From UMGS1696 sp964623635 (lineage in GTDB: Bacteria; Bacillota; Clostridia; Oscillospirales; CAG-272), in the NCBI GenBank assembly GCA_964623635.1, contig CAZUUA010000003.1, positions 110,575-174,574 on the forward strand: DNA of 64,000 bases, in the 5' to 3' direction. A program made the translations under genes and the position numbers. Shown in pieces: positions 33,627 to 43,249 of the stretch (the stretch's first letter is position 1; every line of letters starts with the position of its first letter). A model generated the notes under the pieces. It saw only the letters and a list, made by a program, of their open reading frames with translations. It did no database searches and had not been told where the DNA came from.

Positions 33627-34360
33627 AGCTTTCTGTGATCATTCCCATGTACAATGAAGCTGCCATTGTAGTGGATACCGCCAAGACCCTGAGCAGCTAT
33701 CTGGAAAATTGGAGTCACGCCACCGGGAACACCTATGAGGTGCTGTTCTCCAACGATGGTTCTCACGATGACTGCGGTGCGCTGGTACAGGCTTTTGCTG
33801 CGGATACGGCGCTGGAGCATGGTTCTATACAGGTGGTAAAGGCCGACCGGAACTATGGCAAGGGACACGCTGTGGGACTGGGAATGGCTACAGCTACCGG
33901 TGACTTTGTGCTGTACACCGACTGTGACCTTGCCTATGGTGTGAACGTGATCGGGGAAGCTGTGGCACTTTGGCAGAAAAGCGGCTGTGACGTGCTGATC
34001 GGGTCCCGGAATCTGACGGCAGACGGGTACGCCGGCTACACATTTCTGCGGAAGCTGGCGTCCAAGGTCTACATCAAAGTGCTGTGCGTGGCGGCTGGGT
34101 TCCGGCTGTCCGATTCTCAATGTGGCTTCAAGGGATTTTCCCGTGGGATGGGACAGGCTGTGTTTGCCGAAAATGAGACCTGGGGCTGGGCCTTTGATAT
34201 CGAGATCCTGCTCCGTGCCCTGCAGAAAGAAGCCCAGATCGAGGAAATGCCGGTGAAGATCATCAACCACCGAGAATCCAAGATCCATCTGGTACGGGAC
34301 AGCTTCCGTATGCTGCGAGACATTTTGCAGATCCGAAAACGGGTAAAAAGCAAACGGTAA
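33623..34360 (+). CDS. Family 2 glycosyltransferase (dolichyl-phosphate-glucose-synthase-like)
   Basis: A 245-residue cytosolic enzyme. LSVIIPMYNEA, the LFSNDGSHDDC motif, LYTDCDLAYG (DxD-like metal site) and SQCGFKGFSR..QAVF follow the ALG5/DPM1-type GT2 pattern. It should move a hexose from a nucleotide sugar to a polyprenyl phosphate or glycolipid. There is no membrane domain. Overlaps the rlmA-like gene by four bases and is followed by a strong terminator. Confidence 0.88.
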   Translation: MKLSVIIPMYNEAAIVVDTAKTLSSYLENWSHATGNTYEVLFSNDGSHDDCGALVQAFAADTALEHGSIQVVKADRNYGKGHAVGLGMATATGDFVLYTDCDLAYGVNVIGEAVALWQKSGCDVLIGSRNLTADGYAGYTFLRKLASKVYIKVLCVAAGFRLSDSQCGFKGFSRGMGQAVFAENETWGWAFDIEILLRALQKEAQIEEMPVKIINHRESKIHLVRDSFRMLRDILQIRKRVKSKR

Positions 34361-34390
34361 GCGAACGCTGGTCAAAGTTGACTGAAACCA

Positions 34391-34430
34391 AAAAAAGCAG
34401 TGCTAGTCATCTCATACACTGCTTTTTGCT
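34391..34430. terminator. Bidirectional intrinsic terminator
   Basis: AAAAAGCAGTG (34392-34402) pairs with CACTGCTTTTT (34417-34427); serves the GT2 gene rightward and sleB leftward. Confidence 0.85.
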
Positions 34431-34468
34431 TTTGGCGAAAGTCGTATGTTTTCTGTGGACACACCGGT

Positions 34469-35308
34469 TTATCGATAAAACGCATGGTTGCCAATGGTCA
34501 TGGCATAGGGACGACTGGTGGGGATCCAGGTGCTGACGGCGGTCTTGGGGTTTAAGAAGTATAATAGTCCCTCTCCTGTTCGGGCGCCGTCCAACGCCAG
34601 CTTGGCTGCCACGATGGATTCTTCACCCGGTTCTGCCCGGATGGCACCGTTGACCGTCGGTGTAAACTGTACGCCATAGGTGATATCGAAGATCACGCCA
34701 TAGATGGTATCCGGGAATTCGTCGCTTTCGACCCGGTTCAGCACCACTTCCCCCACGGCGACCTTGCCAGAGAACGGTTCGCCCTGGGCTTCGGCATGGA
34801 TGATCTTGGCAAGCCAATAGACTGCATCGGTGTCATAGAACTGTTCGCCCGGCTCGATGGCACCACGGACCCGGTACAGCTCAATATCGCCGTCCATTGT
34901 CCCGTTGGTAGTAAAACCGAAAGCACGGGCTACAGCCGACAGCGGTACCAGCATGACGCCATTCTCCACAAAGGTACCGCCGGGACACCACAGATATCGT
35001 TCGTTGGCGATCAGGTATGTTTTTCCGTGCCACGCTGTCATGGTCAGAGAATCGGTTTTGACTGCTGCACTGCGATCCTGCGGCTGCCATGTGACGACTG
35101 CGTTGTCCATCGTGGTGGCAAATTCCCGGAGAGACACGTAGACCTCGCCGTTTCGCATCACTGTCTTACCGGGGTAGACCCAGCCGTCTGCGGTGATGGT
35201 GGACCCGGCTTTGGCAGTCGTGTGATCCGCACAGGTCGGACCTGCCAGCATTCCGGTGATACAAAGCAGGATGAGCAGTGTTTGAATATGGTTGTTTTTG
35301 TTTCGCAT
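34469..35308 (-). CDS. SleB-type cell wall hydrolase with copper-amine-oxidase-like N-domain
   Basis: A 279-residue exported protein: signal peptide (HIQTLLILLCITGMLAGPTC), a domain like the 'copper amine oxidase N-terminal' beta module (YVSLREFATTMDNAVVTWQ, VMLVPLSAVARAFG) and a hydrolase_2/SleB catalytic domain (AKIIHAEAQGEPFSGKVAVGEVVLNR, GVQFTPTVNGAI). SleB-like enzymes cleave cortex or cell-wall peptidoglycan, often in germination. Start at 35308 follows GAGG; a longer frame is not supported. Promoter at 35361-35389. Confidence 0.9.
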   Translation of the reverse strand: MRNKNNHIQTLLILLCITGMLAGPTCADHTTAKAGSTITADGWVYPGKTVMRNGEVYVSLREFATTMDNAVVTWQPQDRSAAVKTDSLTMTAWHGKTYLIANERYLWCPGGTFVENGVMLVPLSAVARAFGFTTNGTMDGDIELYRVRGAIEPGEQFYDTDAVYWLAKIIHAEAQGEPFSGKVAVGEVVLNRVESDEFPDTIYGVIFDITYGVQFTPTVNGAIRAEPGEESIVAAKLALDGARTGEGLLYFLNPKTAVSTWIPTSRPYAMTIGNHAFYR

Positions 35309-35360
35309 AGTTTGCACCTCATTGCGTTTATGTATTCGACAGACCCAGTGTCGTGGTTCT

Positions 35361-35389
35361 ATTATACCACAGGTTTCCCATTTTTTGAA
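35361..35389 (-). promoter_or_regulatory. SigA-type promoter of the SleB-like gene
   Basis: Minus strand TTCAAA (35384-35389), 17 bases, TATAAT (35361-35366), preceded by CTGTGG. A vegetative-type promoter for a SleB-like hydrolase. Confidence 0.6.
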
Positions 35390-35469
35390 GCGGTAATTTT
35401 CTCCATGGTAAATCATCCGATCTTTTCCAGTGATGGAGGAAAAAAAAGCTGTTTTTTTACAATAAAGAA

Positions 35470-35498
35470 TTGATTTCCCCAAAGAAAAGCGGTATACT
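35470..35498 (+). promoter_or_regulatory. SigA-type promoter of the 35547 lipoprotein-miaA operon
   Basis: TTGATT (35470-35475), 17 bases, TATACT (35493-35498), about 50 bases before the ATG. Confidence 0.7.
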
Positions 35499-35546
35499 AT
35501 AGGGGATAAGCTATGATTATTATTTTTCCAAACCGGAGTTGATCAT

Positions 35547-37040
35547 ATGAACAAACATTTATATGCCACACTTTTGGCGACCACCCTGGTATTGACCTCG
35601 ACCACCGGCTGTGGACTGATGGTCGTCAACGACTTGTCTGGCGAGAATATACTGCTGCACAACAAAAATATCGTTACCGGAGAGACCTCTGCACCCAAGG
35701 AGACGGAGACCGTCACGCCGTTCACACCCTATGTGGCGGAGGATCGGGATTACCGGATCGAGCAGTATCTGTCCGCACTGCCGGAGATGACCTTTGACGG
35801 GGCTGCGGTGTTTATCACGTCTCCCAGCTTCTCCTATCTGGAGCCGGATACACTGGACACACCGGTGTCTCAGAAGGCTTATGAGCGGAACCGGATACTG
35901 GAGGAGCGCTATGCCATTTCTCTGTCTACATCTGTACGAGATGCGTCCACGATGCTGGTAGAGCTGCAGGATGCGGTGGCGTCCGGCTCCTATTATTCGG
36001 ATCTGTTGATGATCCCTCTGTATATGATGGGACAGTTCAAGACCGGTGCCGTGTTGGAAAATCTGCGTTCCCTGCCCTATCTGGATCTGGACAAGCCGTA
36101 CTTCTATCAGGGCTCTGTGGATGCGCTGTCGGCCGGCTTCACCACCTGGGGCGTGGCCGGTTATGCATCGGTCTCTCCCTCCGACTTGACCGCTGTATTC
36201 ATGAACAAGGATGTGATCGGCAATGCCATGCTGGATCTGCCCTATGATCTGGTGAATGATGGCACCTGGACCTGGGATGCGTTCTATACCTATGTACAGG
36301 CTGTGCAAACTATGAATGCAAACGGTGGCTCTTTTTACACGGTGACGGCGCAGAATCCGGCGTCCCGACTGGCGGATCTGGTGTTTGTCTCCTGCGACAA
36401 CAAATATGTGCTGTCCGGCGAAAAGCTGATCCCTGCCATCTCCTACACAGCCGAATCTGCTGCCCCTGCCATCGAATATGCCAGCCGGATCTTCGCTGAC
36501 GACAAGGCCATCACAGATCCTTCTGCCGGAGCCATCGGTTGCTTCAGCCGGGGAGAATCCCTGTTTCTCATCGATTACACCTATGTGACCACTTGGCTCA
36601 CCAATGCGTCCGTGGACTGGGGACTTTTGCCGCTGCCTAAGCTGACCGAAGCCGGCAAGCACCAGACGCTGGTCTCCAACACGACCCTGTGCTTTGGTGT
36701 GCCGGCCGGAACGGTGAATACGGAGCTTTCGTCCGTCCTGCTGTCTGCCATCAATGGAGCCTCCTGGGAAGTGCTGAACGATGCCTATGTGGAGCACAGC
36801 ATGATCTACACCCTGCGAGACAACGATTCGGTCAATATGCTGGACATGATCTTAGACACCGCTGCCTTCGATTTTGCCCTGGCCTTTGGCACATCCTATC
36901 CCAATATGGCTGCCGGGACCTATCAGCTCATTCGGGAGGCTGCCGCTGCCGGTTCCATTTCGGCCGACTTTGACGCAAAGACCAGCAAGGCCAATATGAT
37001 CCTTGCCGAACATTTTCCCATGGAGATCGCCAATGAATAA
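35547..37040 (+). CDS. Solute-binding-like lipoprotein (first of three paralogues)
   Basis: A 497-residue lipoprotein with signal peptide and lipobox (LTSTTGC). After a Thr/Glu linker it has the general layout of family 1 extracellular solute-binding proteins (VFMNKDVIGNAMLDLPYDLVNDGTWTWDAF). Similar proteins lie at 41594-43036 and 57480-58970. No ABC permease or ATPase is adjacent; instead it overlaps miaA by 8 bases. Family placement is from layout; substrate unknown. Confidence 0.75.
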   Translation: MNKHLYATLLATTLVLTSTTGCGLMVVNDLSGENILLHNKNIVTGETSAPKETETVTPFTPYVAEDRDYRIEQYLSALPEMTFDGAAVFITSPSFSYLEPDTLDTPVSQKAYERNRILEERYAISLSTSVRDASTMLVELQDAVASGSYYSDLLMIPLYMMGQFKTGAVLENLRSLPYLDLDKPYFYQGSVDALSAGFTTWGVAGYASVSPSDLTAVFMNKDVIGNAMLDLPYDLVNDGTWTWDAFYTYVQAVQTMNANGGSFYTVTAQNPASRLADLVFVSCDNKYVLSGEKLIPAISYTAESAAPAIEYASRIFADDKAITDPSAGAIGCFSRGESLFLIDYTYVTTWLTNASVDWGLLPLPKLTEAGKHQTLVSNTTLCFGVPAGTVNTELSSVLLSAINGASWEVLNDAYVEHSMIYTLRDNDSVNMLDMILDTAAFDFALAFGTSYPNMAAGTYQLIREAAAAGSISADFDAKTSKANMILAEHFPMEIANE

Positions 37041-38001
37041 GATCCTTTCCATCACCGGTCCCACCGCATCCGGCAAAACAGCGCTGTCCATTGCGCTGGC
37101 CCACAGACTGAACGGCGAGATCATTTCCTGCGACTCCATGCAGGTCTATCGGGGTCTAACAGTCGGTACGGCGGCGCCAACAATCGAAGAAATGGACGGC
37201 ATTCCCCACCACGGCATTGGTATTGTGGAGGTGACCGATTCCTTTTCTGTGGCCGATTGGGTCACGCAGGCAGACGAATGGATCCTTGCCATCGCCGAGC
37301 GGGGAAAGCTGCCCATCCTTTGTGGCGGCACGGGGCTATATCTGGATTCCCTTGTGCAGATCGGTGCCTTTACCGAAACCGATCGGGACGACAGCCTGCG
37401 TGCAAAGCTGGCAGAATTTGCCAAGGTACACGGAAATGAAGCACTCCACCGGCGACTGCAGCAGATCGATCCGGAGGCAGCGGCGGCGATACATTACAAC
37501 AATGTGAAGCGTGTGATCCGTGCCATTGAGATATTTGAGACCACCGGCAAAACCAAGACGGAAACAGACCGGCTGCAAAAGCAAAACGGCAAGCGGTACG
37601 ACGAATTTCGGGTGATCCTGGACTTTGCTGACCGGCAGGTGCTCTACGACCGGATCGACCGGCGTGTGGATGGGATGCTGGAAAACGGCATTTTAGAGGA
37701 AGCCCAGATGCTTTGGGAATATAAGCGCTCCCATCCGGATACGGCACTGGGCACGGCCTGGCAGGCGATCGGGTACAAGGAATTCTTTCCGTATTTTGAC
37801 GGCGACTGTACCCTGGCAGAAGCGGCAGACATGGTACGGCAGTCCAGTCGGCAATACGCCAAACGACAGCTCACCTGGTTTCGAGGTGCCAATGGTCCCA
37901 CCGCAGGGTATCACCTGGTACCGGACAGACCCGATGGCAGTATGCGCAGTGTGGACGAGATGGCAGAGGAAGTGCTTTGTCAGATACAGAATTGGATGTA
38001 A
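37033..38001 (+). CDS. miaA: tRNA dimethylallyltransferase
   Basis: A 322-residue enzyme with P-loop GPTASGKTALS, SCDSMQVYRGLTVGTA, PHHGIGIVE, LCGGTGLYLDSL and NNVKRVIRAIEI motifs. It adds a dimethylallyl group to A37 of UNN-reading tRNAs. The ATG at 37033 lies inside the end of the preceding lipoprotein gene, with GGAG at the right distance; the upstream frame start at 37003 is rejected. Confidence 0.96.
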   Translation: MNKILSITGPTASGKTALSIALAHRLNGEIISCDSMQVYRGLTVGTAAPTIEEMDGIPHHGIGIVEVTDSFSVADWVTQADEWILAIAERGKLPILCGGTGLYLDSLVQIGAFTETDRDDSLRAKLAEFAKVHGNEALHRRLQQIDPEAAAAIHYNNVKRVIRAIEIFETTGKTKTETDRLQKQNGKRYDEFRVILDFADRQVLYDRIDRRVDGMLENGILEEAQMLWEYKRSHPDTALGTAWQAIGYKEFFPYFDGDCTLAEAADMVRQSSRQYAKRQLTWFRGANGPTAGYHLVPDRPDGSMRSVDEMAEEVLCQIQNWM

Positions 38002-38004
38002 AAA

Positions 38005-38068
38005 GAAGAGGTACACAAGCCCCCTTTTGGGTTTCCCAAAAATGTTGGGTGCTTGTATACCTCTTTTG
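38005..38068 (+). terminator. Intrinsic terminator of miaA
   Basis: AGAGGTACACAAGC pairs (one mismatch) with GCTTGTATACCTCT, followed by TTTTGTG. Symmetric enough to act in both directions for the converging nucleoside hydrolase gene. Confidence 0.8.
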
Positions 38069-38152
38069 TGTTGCTTATGTTTCTATTCGTACAGCGATCT
38101 TTACCGGAAAATATTTCAACTTATACAGCAAATTTTACTTCACGGGGAAGTT

Positions 38153-39052
38153 TCACTTACCGCAAAGTCTGCCGTACAACAGGGAGAAGACTCTGTCTCT
38201 GTGCAGGCCATCCACGTGTTCGTAGGTGCCTTCGTACTGACCCGGATGGTAGCCGTATTTTTCATCCGTATAGAACCGGGGCTGGTCGGAACACCAGTAG
38301 CAGCCGGGATCTACGATGCAGCAAATGGTGGAGATATCCCAGATCACACGGCTCCAGGAAATGGGATGATCTGCCGGTTCGCAGTTCTTGATGTTGTCGC
38401 AGAGATAGTCACCTAAGGGGCTGGTACCTCTGAGCTGATATTCGATCTCCGGCAGCGTCATGATCAGACCGGAAGCTACACCCAGGCAAGGCACGGTCAA
38501 TAGCGGCACCTTGGAGGCGTACAGGGCATTGGTGGCGTTTCTATCCCCTTGCAGGTTGAATTCACCGCCGCCTTCGTACCAACGGGCATGACCACCCAGC
38601 CAAACCACAGCGATCTTGTCTGCCAGTTCCGGATGGGCCACAATGGCAGAGGACACATTGGTCAGCGCACCGATGGCGACCACATAGGTAGTCTCCTCGG
38701 AGGACATGGCGATCTCGTAGATCTTGTCGGCAGCTTCGCTCTGGACAGGTGTCTGGATATCGGGCATCCGTTCGGTGGAACCACGATAATACGGCACCGG
38801 TGCCACACCGTGGGAACGCTGTACCAGATCCATCACCAGACCTATCTCCCGGTAGCTTCTCTCCATGCCATCGGCGTAGGATTCGCTGTTGCCGTTGTGG
38901 AAGGGTGCTGCTGTGACTGCCAACAGTTCGATCTCCTTGGGAGACAGCATGGCCAGCGCCAAGGCAAACTGGTCGTCGATCTCGTTGTAGGTATCGGTGT
39001 CCAGAATCACTCTTTTCCGCTTGCCATTGCGCAGGGTTTCTGTAATATGCAT
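38153..39052 (-). CDS. Inosine-uridine-type nucleoside hydrolase
   Basis: A 299-residue protein with the IUNH signature VILDTDTYNEIDDQFAL (Asp cluster binding Ca2+), plus AIGALTNVSSAI and VPCLGVASGLIM. It would hydrolyse ribonucleosides to base and ribose. Last gene of a leftward four-gene operon; ATG at 39052 follows AAAGGA. The C-terminal DQPRFYTDEKYGYH motif suggests a substrate pocket different from classic RihA/B. Confidence 0.9.
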   Translation of the reverse strand: MHITETLRNGKRKRVILDTDTYNEIDDQFALALAMLSPKEIELLAVTAAPFHNGNSESYADGMERSYREIGLVMDLVQRSHGVAPVPYYRGSTERMPDIQTPVQSEAADKIYEIAMSSEETTYVVAIGALTNVSSAIVAHPELADKIAVVWLGGHARWYEGGGEFNLQGDRNATNALYASKVPLLTVPCLGVASGLIMTLPEIEYQLRGTSPLGDYLCDNIKNCEPADHPISWSRVIWDISTICCIVDPGCYWCSDQPRFYTDEKYGYHPGQYEGTYEHVDGLHRDRVFSLLYGRLCGK

Positions 39053-39101
39053 ATGCGTATCCTTTCTGCTGCAGATGATGTTTTGGGAGCATCTGCGTTT
39101 A

Positions 39102-39728
39102 TTATTTCGTATTCTTGATATTCTCCAAATAGGTATGGATATCGAACACATCCAGCTTTGCATCCTTGCGCAGGTACAAGGGATGGTGCGGATGGCCACC
39201 GTTTTTGCTCCGTTGACCGGCGGTATACCAACGCACACCGTATTCCTCGCCGATGCGCACAAAATCCAACATACATTCGATCAGGTAAGGACGTACCTTC
39301 ACGATGGTCCCCCATGCGGCCCACACGGCTGGTGTCTCTCCGGCTATGGACAGCACATACCGAAAGGCCTCCAGATTTTCCCGGTGCAGGAAGGGGTTCT
39401 CCGCTTTTTCCATGTGCTTGGGATCGGTGGCTCGCTGGGCATAGACGTTCATCATAAGAAAGCTGTCGTAGCCATTACCTTGGGCGATCCGCTCCACGGA
39501 TTTCAGCGTATTGTCCAGTGCGTCCGGCCTTGCCAAGGATGGATTGATGCCGATGCAGATCAGGGGCTTCTTCCCTTTGGTTCCTAAAATGTATCGGTAT
39601 TCGTCGTAGGTATCCGGGACGTACAGCCACCGTTCTCGGTCGTAATCGGCGTTGGTGACCGTTTCCAATGCTTCCCGAAAGGACAGCACCGGTAAGGTAT
39701 TGGTGTCTGCCGAAGGAATGTGTGGCAT
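39102..39728 (-). CDS. DUF1643 domain protein
   Basis: A 208-residue protein. The blocks RYILGTKGKKPLICIGINPS, DNTLKSVERIAQGNGYDSF, MMNVYAQRATDP and VWAAWGTIVKVRPYL are characteristic of DUF1643, a family of unknown activity. It sits between an HAD phosphatase and a nucleoside hydrolase. GGAG five bases before ATG. Confidence 0.88.
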   Translation of the reverse strand: MPHIPSADTNTLPVLSFREALETVTNADYDRERWLYVPDTYDEYRYILGTKGKKPLICIGINPSLARPDALDNTLKSVERIAQGNGYDSFLMMNVYAQRATDPKHMEKAENPFLHRENLEAFRYVLSIAGETPAVWAAWGTIVKVRPYLIECMLDFVRIGEEYGVRWYTAGQRSKNGGHPHHPLYLRKDAKLDVFDIHTYLENIKNTK

Positions 39729-39737
39729 GGCGACTCC

Positions 39738-40400
39738 TTACAGCCCGAACCAGGGTGCGATCTCTTCTGCTGTATCCACGGTGACCTTTGCACCGGCAGA
39801 CACCAGCAGATCCGGCCGATAGCCCCACTTGACACCCATAGCGAACATACCGGCATTTCCGGCGGTCTCCATGTCGATGTTGGAGTCGCCGATATAGCAG
39901 ATCTCTGCCGGGGAGATGCCGAATTCCTTAGCGATCTCCAATGCACCTGTGGGATCGGGCTTGCTGGGGTAATGACCGTCGCCCTTGAGCATTTCAAATA
40001 TACCGGGCGCCAACTTATTGATGATGGCTTCGGCGTGCTCATGGGTCTTGTTGGTGTTCACGGCCATGCGCACACCGGCCGCTTTCATGTCGTGGAGCAG
40101 CTTGTCCAGGCCGGGATACAGCTTCGTTGAATCCAAAAAATGTTCGTTATAGATGGAAACATAGGTGAGACGGCAGCGCTCCACTTGGTCCAGATCCACC
40201 TGGATCTCCTTAGGCAGCGAGTTTTTCACAAAGTCGTATTCGCCGCAGCTGATGTAGGACATCATTTGCTGGAAATTTTTCTGCGGATACTGGTAGATCG
40301 ACAGCATCCGGTTCATGGAATCCAGCAGATCCTGTGCCGTATAGGCCAAGGTGCCGTCCAGATCGAAGATGGCTGCACGGAAAATGGTATCGGGTCTCAT
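39738..40400 (-). CDS. HAD-family phosphatase (phosphoglycolate-phosphatase-like)
   Basis: A 220-residue HAD hydrolase. Motif I FDLDGTLAYTA, motif II VNTNKTHEHAEA, the Lys in YPSKPDPTGALEI and motif III CYIGDSNIDMETA are intact, with an alpha-helical C1 cap. Natural substrate is not predictable. ATG overlaps the stop of the sugar isomerase gene by four bases. Confidence 0.9.
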   Translation of the reverse strand: MRPDTIFRAAIFDLDGTLAYTAQDLLDSMNRMLSIYQYPQKNFQQMMSYISCGEYDFVKNSLPKEIQVDLDQVERCRLTYVSIYNEHFLDSTKLYPGLDKLLHDMKAAGVRMAVNTNKTHEHAEAIINKLAPGIFEMLKGDGHYPSKPDPTGALEIAKEFGISPAEICYIGDSNIDMETAGNAGMFAMGVKWGYRPDLLVSAGAKVTVDTAEEIAPWFGL

Positions 40401-41320
40401 TGCGCAGTGTACTTCCCTTCTGCAATATCGGCCAGCGAACGACCGATGGCATACAGCATATGGCAGGCAGCGCTGAGTACTTCCTTATTGTAGATCTCTG
40501 CATTGCCGTATTCGGCGTAGAATGTATCAGCCTCGAAGTTGAAGGTACCCTTGTAGTCCACTTCGTGCAGAGCCTCGGCGAACTGCTTCCAGTGGATCTT
40601 GCCTCTGCCCGGCGCCTGGTGCATATCGGACAGACCGTTGTTGTCGTGGATGTGCAGGGTGCGGTTGCGATGGCCCAGCTTCTTCAGCATATGGGTACAG
40701 CCGGAGCCGGAGATCATGGCGTGACCGGTGTCCAGGCAGGCTGCAAAATAAGGACCGTGCATATCGTTCAGGGTATCGATAAAGTCGATCATCTGATCCA
40801 CGCCGGAGCAGGTGATGGGCGTCAGCTTACCGGTCTCCGGGTCGCCGCCAAACATATTCTCGATGCACATGGTCACGCCGGTCTCCTTCAGGGCAGGTAC
40901 CATAGCGGAATAGAAATCCAGGTTGGTCTGTCGGCATTCTTCGGCGTTCTGTCCGTAGATGAACGTGGGACGCATAGCAGGATGGATGATGATGTTGGGG
41001 CAGTCCATGTATCCGGCACCGTAAATGGAGCGGATGGCGCAATGGAGCATAGCGGGGTCCTTCTCCGGATCGTAGACCTTCAGCGGGAACGGAGAATGGC
41101 ACTGGTATACCTCGATGCCGCATTCCTTGGCGGTCTGTCCTACGTGGCGGAAATAATCGGCAAACTCCGATTCTGTGGCGTTCTGGAACAGCTCACCGTT
41201 CCAAGGCAAATGGAACATACCGTAGTCGATGGCACCGAAGCCGGCGTCTGCAAACATACGCATACCGTCTTCCATACCGAATCTTTGGAAAATGTGATGG
41301 GTAGAAGTACTGATCTTCAT
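40397..41320 (-). CDS. Sugar phosphate isomerase/epimerase (AP endonuclease 2-type TIM barrel)
   Basis: A 307-residue protein of the xylose-isomerase-like TIM-barrel superfamily. VTMCIENMFGG (metal Glu), ACLDTGHAMISG (Asp/His pair), LHIHDNNG and NFEADTF carry the metal-binding residues. Likely isomerises or epimerises a sugar or inositol-type substrate. It begins the operon with HAD, DUF1643 and nucleoside hydrolase. AGAGAGG lies before the ATG. Confidence 0.9.
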   Translation of the reverse strand: MKISTSTHHIFQRFGMEDGMRMFADAGFGAIDYGMFHLPWNGELFQNATESEFADYFRHVGQTAKECGIEVYQCHSPFPLKVYDPEKDPAMLHCAIRSIYGAGYMDCPNIIIHPAMRPTFIYGQNAEECRQTNLDFYSAMVPALKETGVTMCIENMFGGDPETGKLTPITCSGVDQMIDFIDTLNDMHGPYFAACLDTGHAMISGSGCTHMLKKLGHRNRTLHIHDNNGLSDMHQAPGRGKIHWKQFAEALHEVDYKGTFNFEADTFYAEYGNAEIYNKEVLSAACHMLYAIGRSLADIAEGKYTAQ

Positions 41321-41510
41321 AGATAAAACCTCTCTCTTTATGGGAACTTATCCGTTTGGGTCAAGGTTAGTGTACCACGAATGCGCCCGAAAGTCAATAG
41401 CTTTTTGCGAAATTGCACGTACGACGGTAAATGTGACCCGGTCTGTGGATGGCATAGTTCAGCCTGCTGCCGGATATACACAGATCCTTTCAACTTTTTT
41501 CAAAATTCTC

Positions 41511-41539
41511 TTGCAATTCAGGATCATTTGTATTATAAT
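41511..41539 (+). promoter_or_regulatory. SigA-type promoter of the 41594 lipoprotein
   Basis: TTGCAA (41511-41516), 17 bases, TATAAT (41534-41539). Confidence 0.7.
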
Positions 41540-41593
41540 AGGGGTAGTTATACAAAAAATATTATAGTTGAGCGATCGGAAAGGATCTCTATC

Positions 41594-43036
41594 ATGAAAC
41601 GTACCATTTCTCTTGCCCTTTGTCTGCTGATGCTGCTGGCGTCCTGTGGCAACGGCACGAGCACAGAAACCACTGCCAACGTCAATGGCGAAACTGCTGC
41701 CGACACTACACCCACCGAGACCGAAGAAGCGCTGGGTCTGCCGGCCGATCTTTCCTTTACGGGTTCCACCTTTACCTTTGGTGTACTGGACAATCCCAAT
41801 GGCCGGAACCCCATCGTCATGGAAGAGCTGACCGGTGAAGGTCTGAACGATGCCCAGTACAATACCATCCACACGGCAGAGGAAATGCTGGATGTGACCA
41901 TCGCAGAATACCTGATCGAAGAGGGTTACCCGGCCTCTACCAAGATCCGCTCCATCGTACAAGCCGGTGACGACGTGATCCAGGTAGCGAACCTGTATTG
42001 CGCTGCGGCCCCTGTGATGCTGTCCGATGGGTATGCGCTGGACTACAACGAGCTCCCGAATATCGACTTAGAGCGTTCCTGGTGGGACCAGAGCGTCAAC
42101 CAGTCTCTGTGTCTAGGCGATATGCGGTATGCGGCTGTCGGTGATCTGTCCATCACCACCCACGACCTGACCTTTATTCTGCTGTTCTCTAAAGATATGA
42201 TCGACCAGAACGGACTGGAAAGCCCCTATGACCTGGTGGACAGCGGCAAGTGGACCATGGACAAAATGGCTGAGATGATGGAAGTGGTCACGGTGGATGC
42301 CGACGGTGACGGAAAGTTCACGACCGAGGACACCTACGGTTATCTGGGTACGCTGAAGAATGTTCTGCCTAGCTTCTGGATCGGCGCCGGTGAGATCACC
42401 ATTGGTCTGAACAAGGAAGGTATTCCGGAAATGTCCATGAAGGACGAACGGTTCGTCAACGTGATCGACAAGGTATTCTCCATCACCTACGACAACAATG
42501 CCCGGTATCTAAGCAAGCAGCCGGAAGACGTGAACCAGGAAAACATTGCCATGTTCCAAGAAAATAAGGGACTCTTTATGGACTGCTCGCTGTTCTGGGT
42601 AACGGCACTGCGTGACATGGAGACCGACTTCGGTATCATTCCCTATCCTATGTATGACGAGGATCAAGGCTCCTACTACACACGTGTGAGCTACATCATG
42701 ACGCCCATTGTGCCCATCACCAACGGCAATCTGGAAATGACCGGTGCTGTGCTGGAAACCACCAATTATCTGGCCAAAAAGAACATCACGCCTGCTTACT
42801 ACGAAATTTCTCTGAAGGGTAAGTACTCTCGTGACGAAGAATCCACAACCATGCTGGATCTGATCTTTGCCAACCGGGTGCTGGACCTAGGCGACACCAT
42901 CTTCTGCCCCAATGTGCGTGACGGCTTCTTTAGCTCTATGTATACGAACAACAACCGGGATCTGATGTCCCAGATCGAAAAGAACGAGAACAAGATCCAG
43001 ACCACCATCGACGATATGGTCAAGGCCAATTCGTAA
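41594..43036 (+). CDS. Solute-binding-like lipoprotein (second paralogue) with EF-hand-like loop
   Basis: A 480-residue lipoprotein (lipobox LLASC, Cys18). Contains SWWDQSVNQSLCLGDMRYAAVGDLSITT and GKWTMDKMAEMM, shared with the 57480 protein (SWWDERSVKEFTLGD..., GRWTIDKLKEM). DADGDGKFTTED (235-246) is an EF-hand-type calcium loop. No transporter genes adjoin. The ATG at 41594 follows AAAGGA. A role in sugar capture is inferred only. Confidence 0.8.
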   Translation: MKRTISLALCLLMLLASCGNGTSTETTANVNGETAADTTPTETEEALGLPADLSFTGSTFTFGVLDNPNGRNPIVMEELTGEGLNDAQYNTIHTAEEMLDVTIAEYLIEEGYPASTKIRSIVQAGDDVIQVANLYCAAAPVMLSDGYALDYNELPNIDLERSWWDQSVNQSLCLGDMRYAAVGDLSITTHDLTFILLFSKDMIDQNGLESPYDLVDSGKWTMDKMAEMMEVVTVDADGDGKFTTEDTYGYLGTLKNVLPSFWIGAGEITIGLNKEGIPEMSMKDERFVNVIDKVFSITYDNNARYLSKQPEDVNQENIAMFQENKGLFMDCSLFWVTALRDMETDFGIIPYPMYDEDQGSYYTRVSYIMTPIVPITNGNLEMTGAVLETTNYLAKKNITPAYYEISLKGKYSRDEESTTMLDLIFANRVLDLGDTIFCPNVRDGFFSSMYTNNNRDLMSQIEKNENKIQTTIDDMVKANS

Positions 43037-43066
43037 GGTACAAGCCGGATACAAATGCAATACAAC

Positions 43067-43110
43067 AAACCGGGTACAGGCTGTTTTGGGTCGTGCCCGG
43101 TTTTGGTTTT
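43067..43110 (+). terminator. Intrinsic terminator of the 41594 lipoprotein
   Basis: AAACCGGG...CCCGGTTTT with T-rich tail. Confidence 0.8.
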
Positions 43111-43210
43111 GCCGCCGATTTTGGTTGCTGTTCTATGTATATCGTCAAATTTCGGCAGATTGCACAGAGAGTAGCGTGGTAATTTTGTCTATTATTTTCC
43201 GAATTTTGGA

Positions 43211-43239
43211 TTGAAATTCAGCCAATTTTATGATATCAT
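43211..43239 (+). promoter_or_regulatory. SigA-type promoter of the nhaC-like gene
   Basis: TTGAAA (43211-43216), 17 bases, TATCAT (43234-43239), about 87 bases before the ATG. Confidence 0.6.
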
Positions 43240-43249
43240 ATTACCGTAA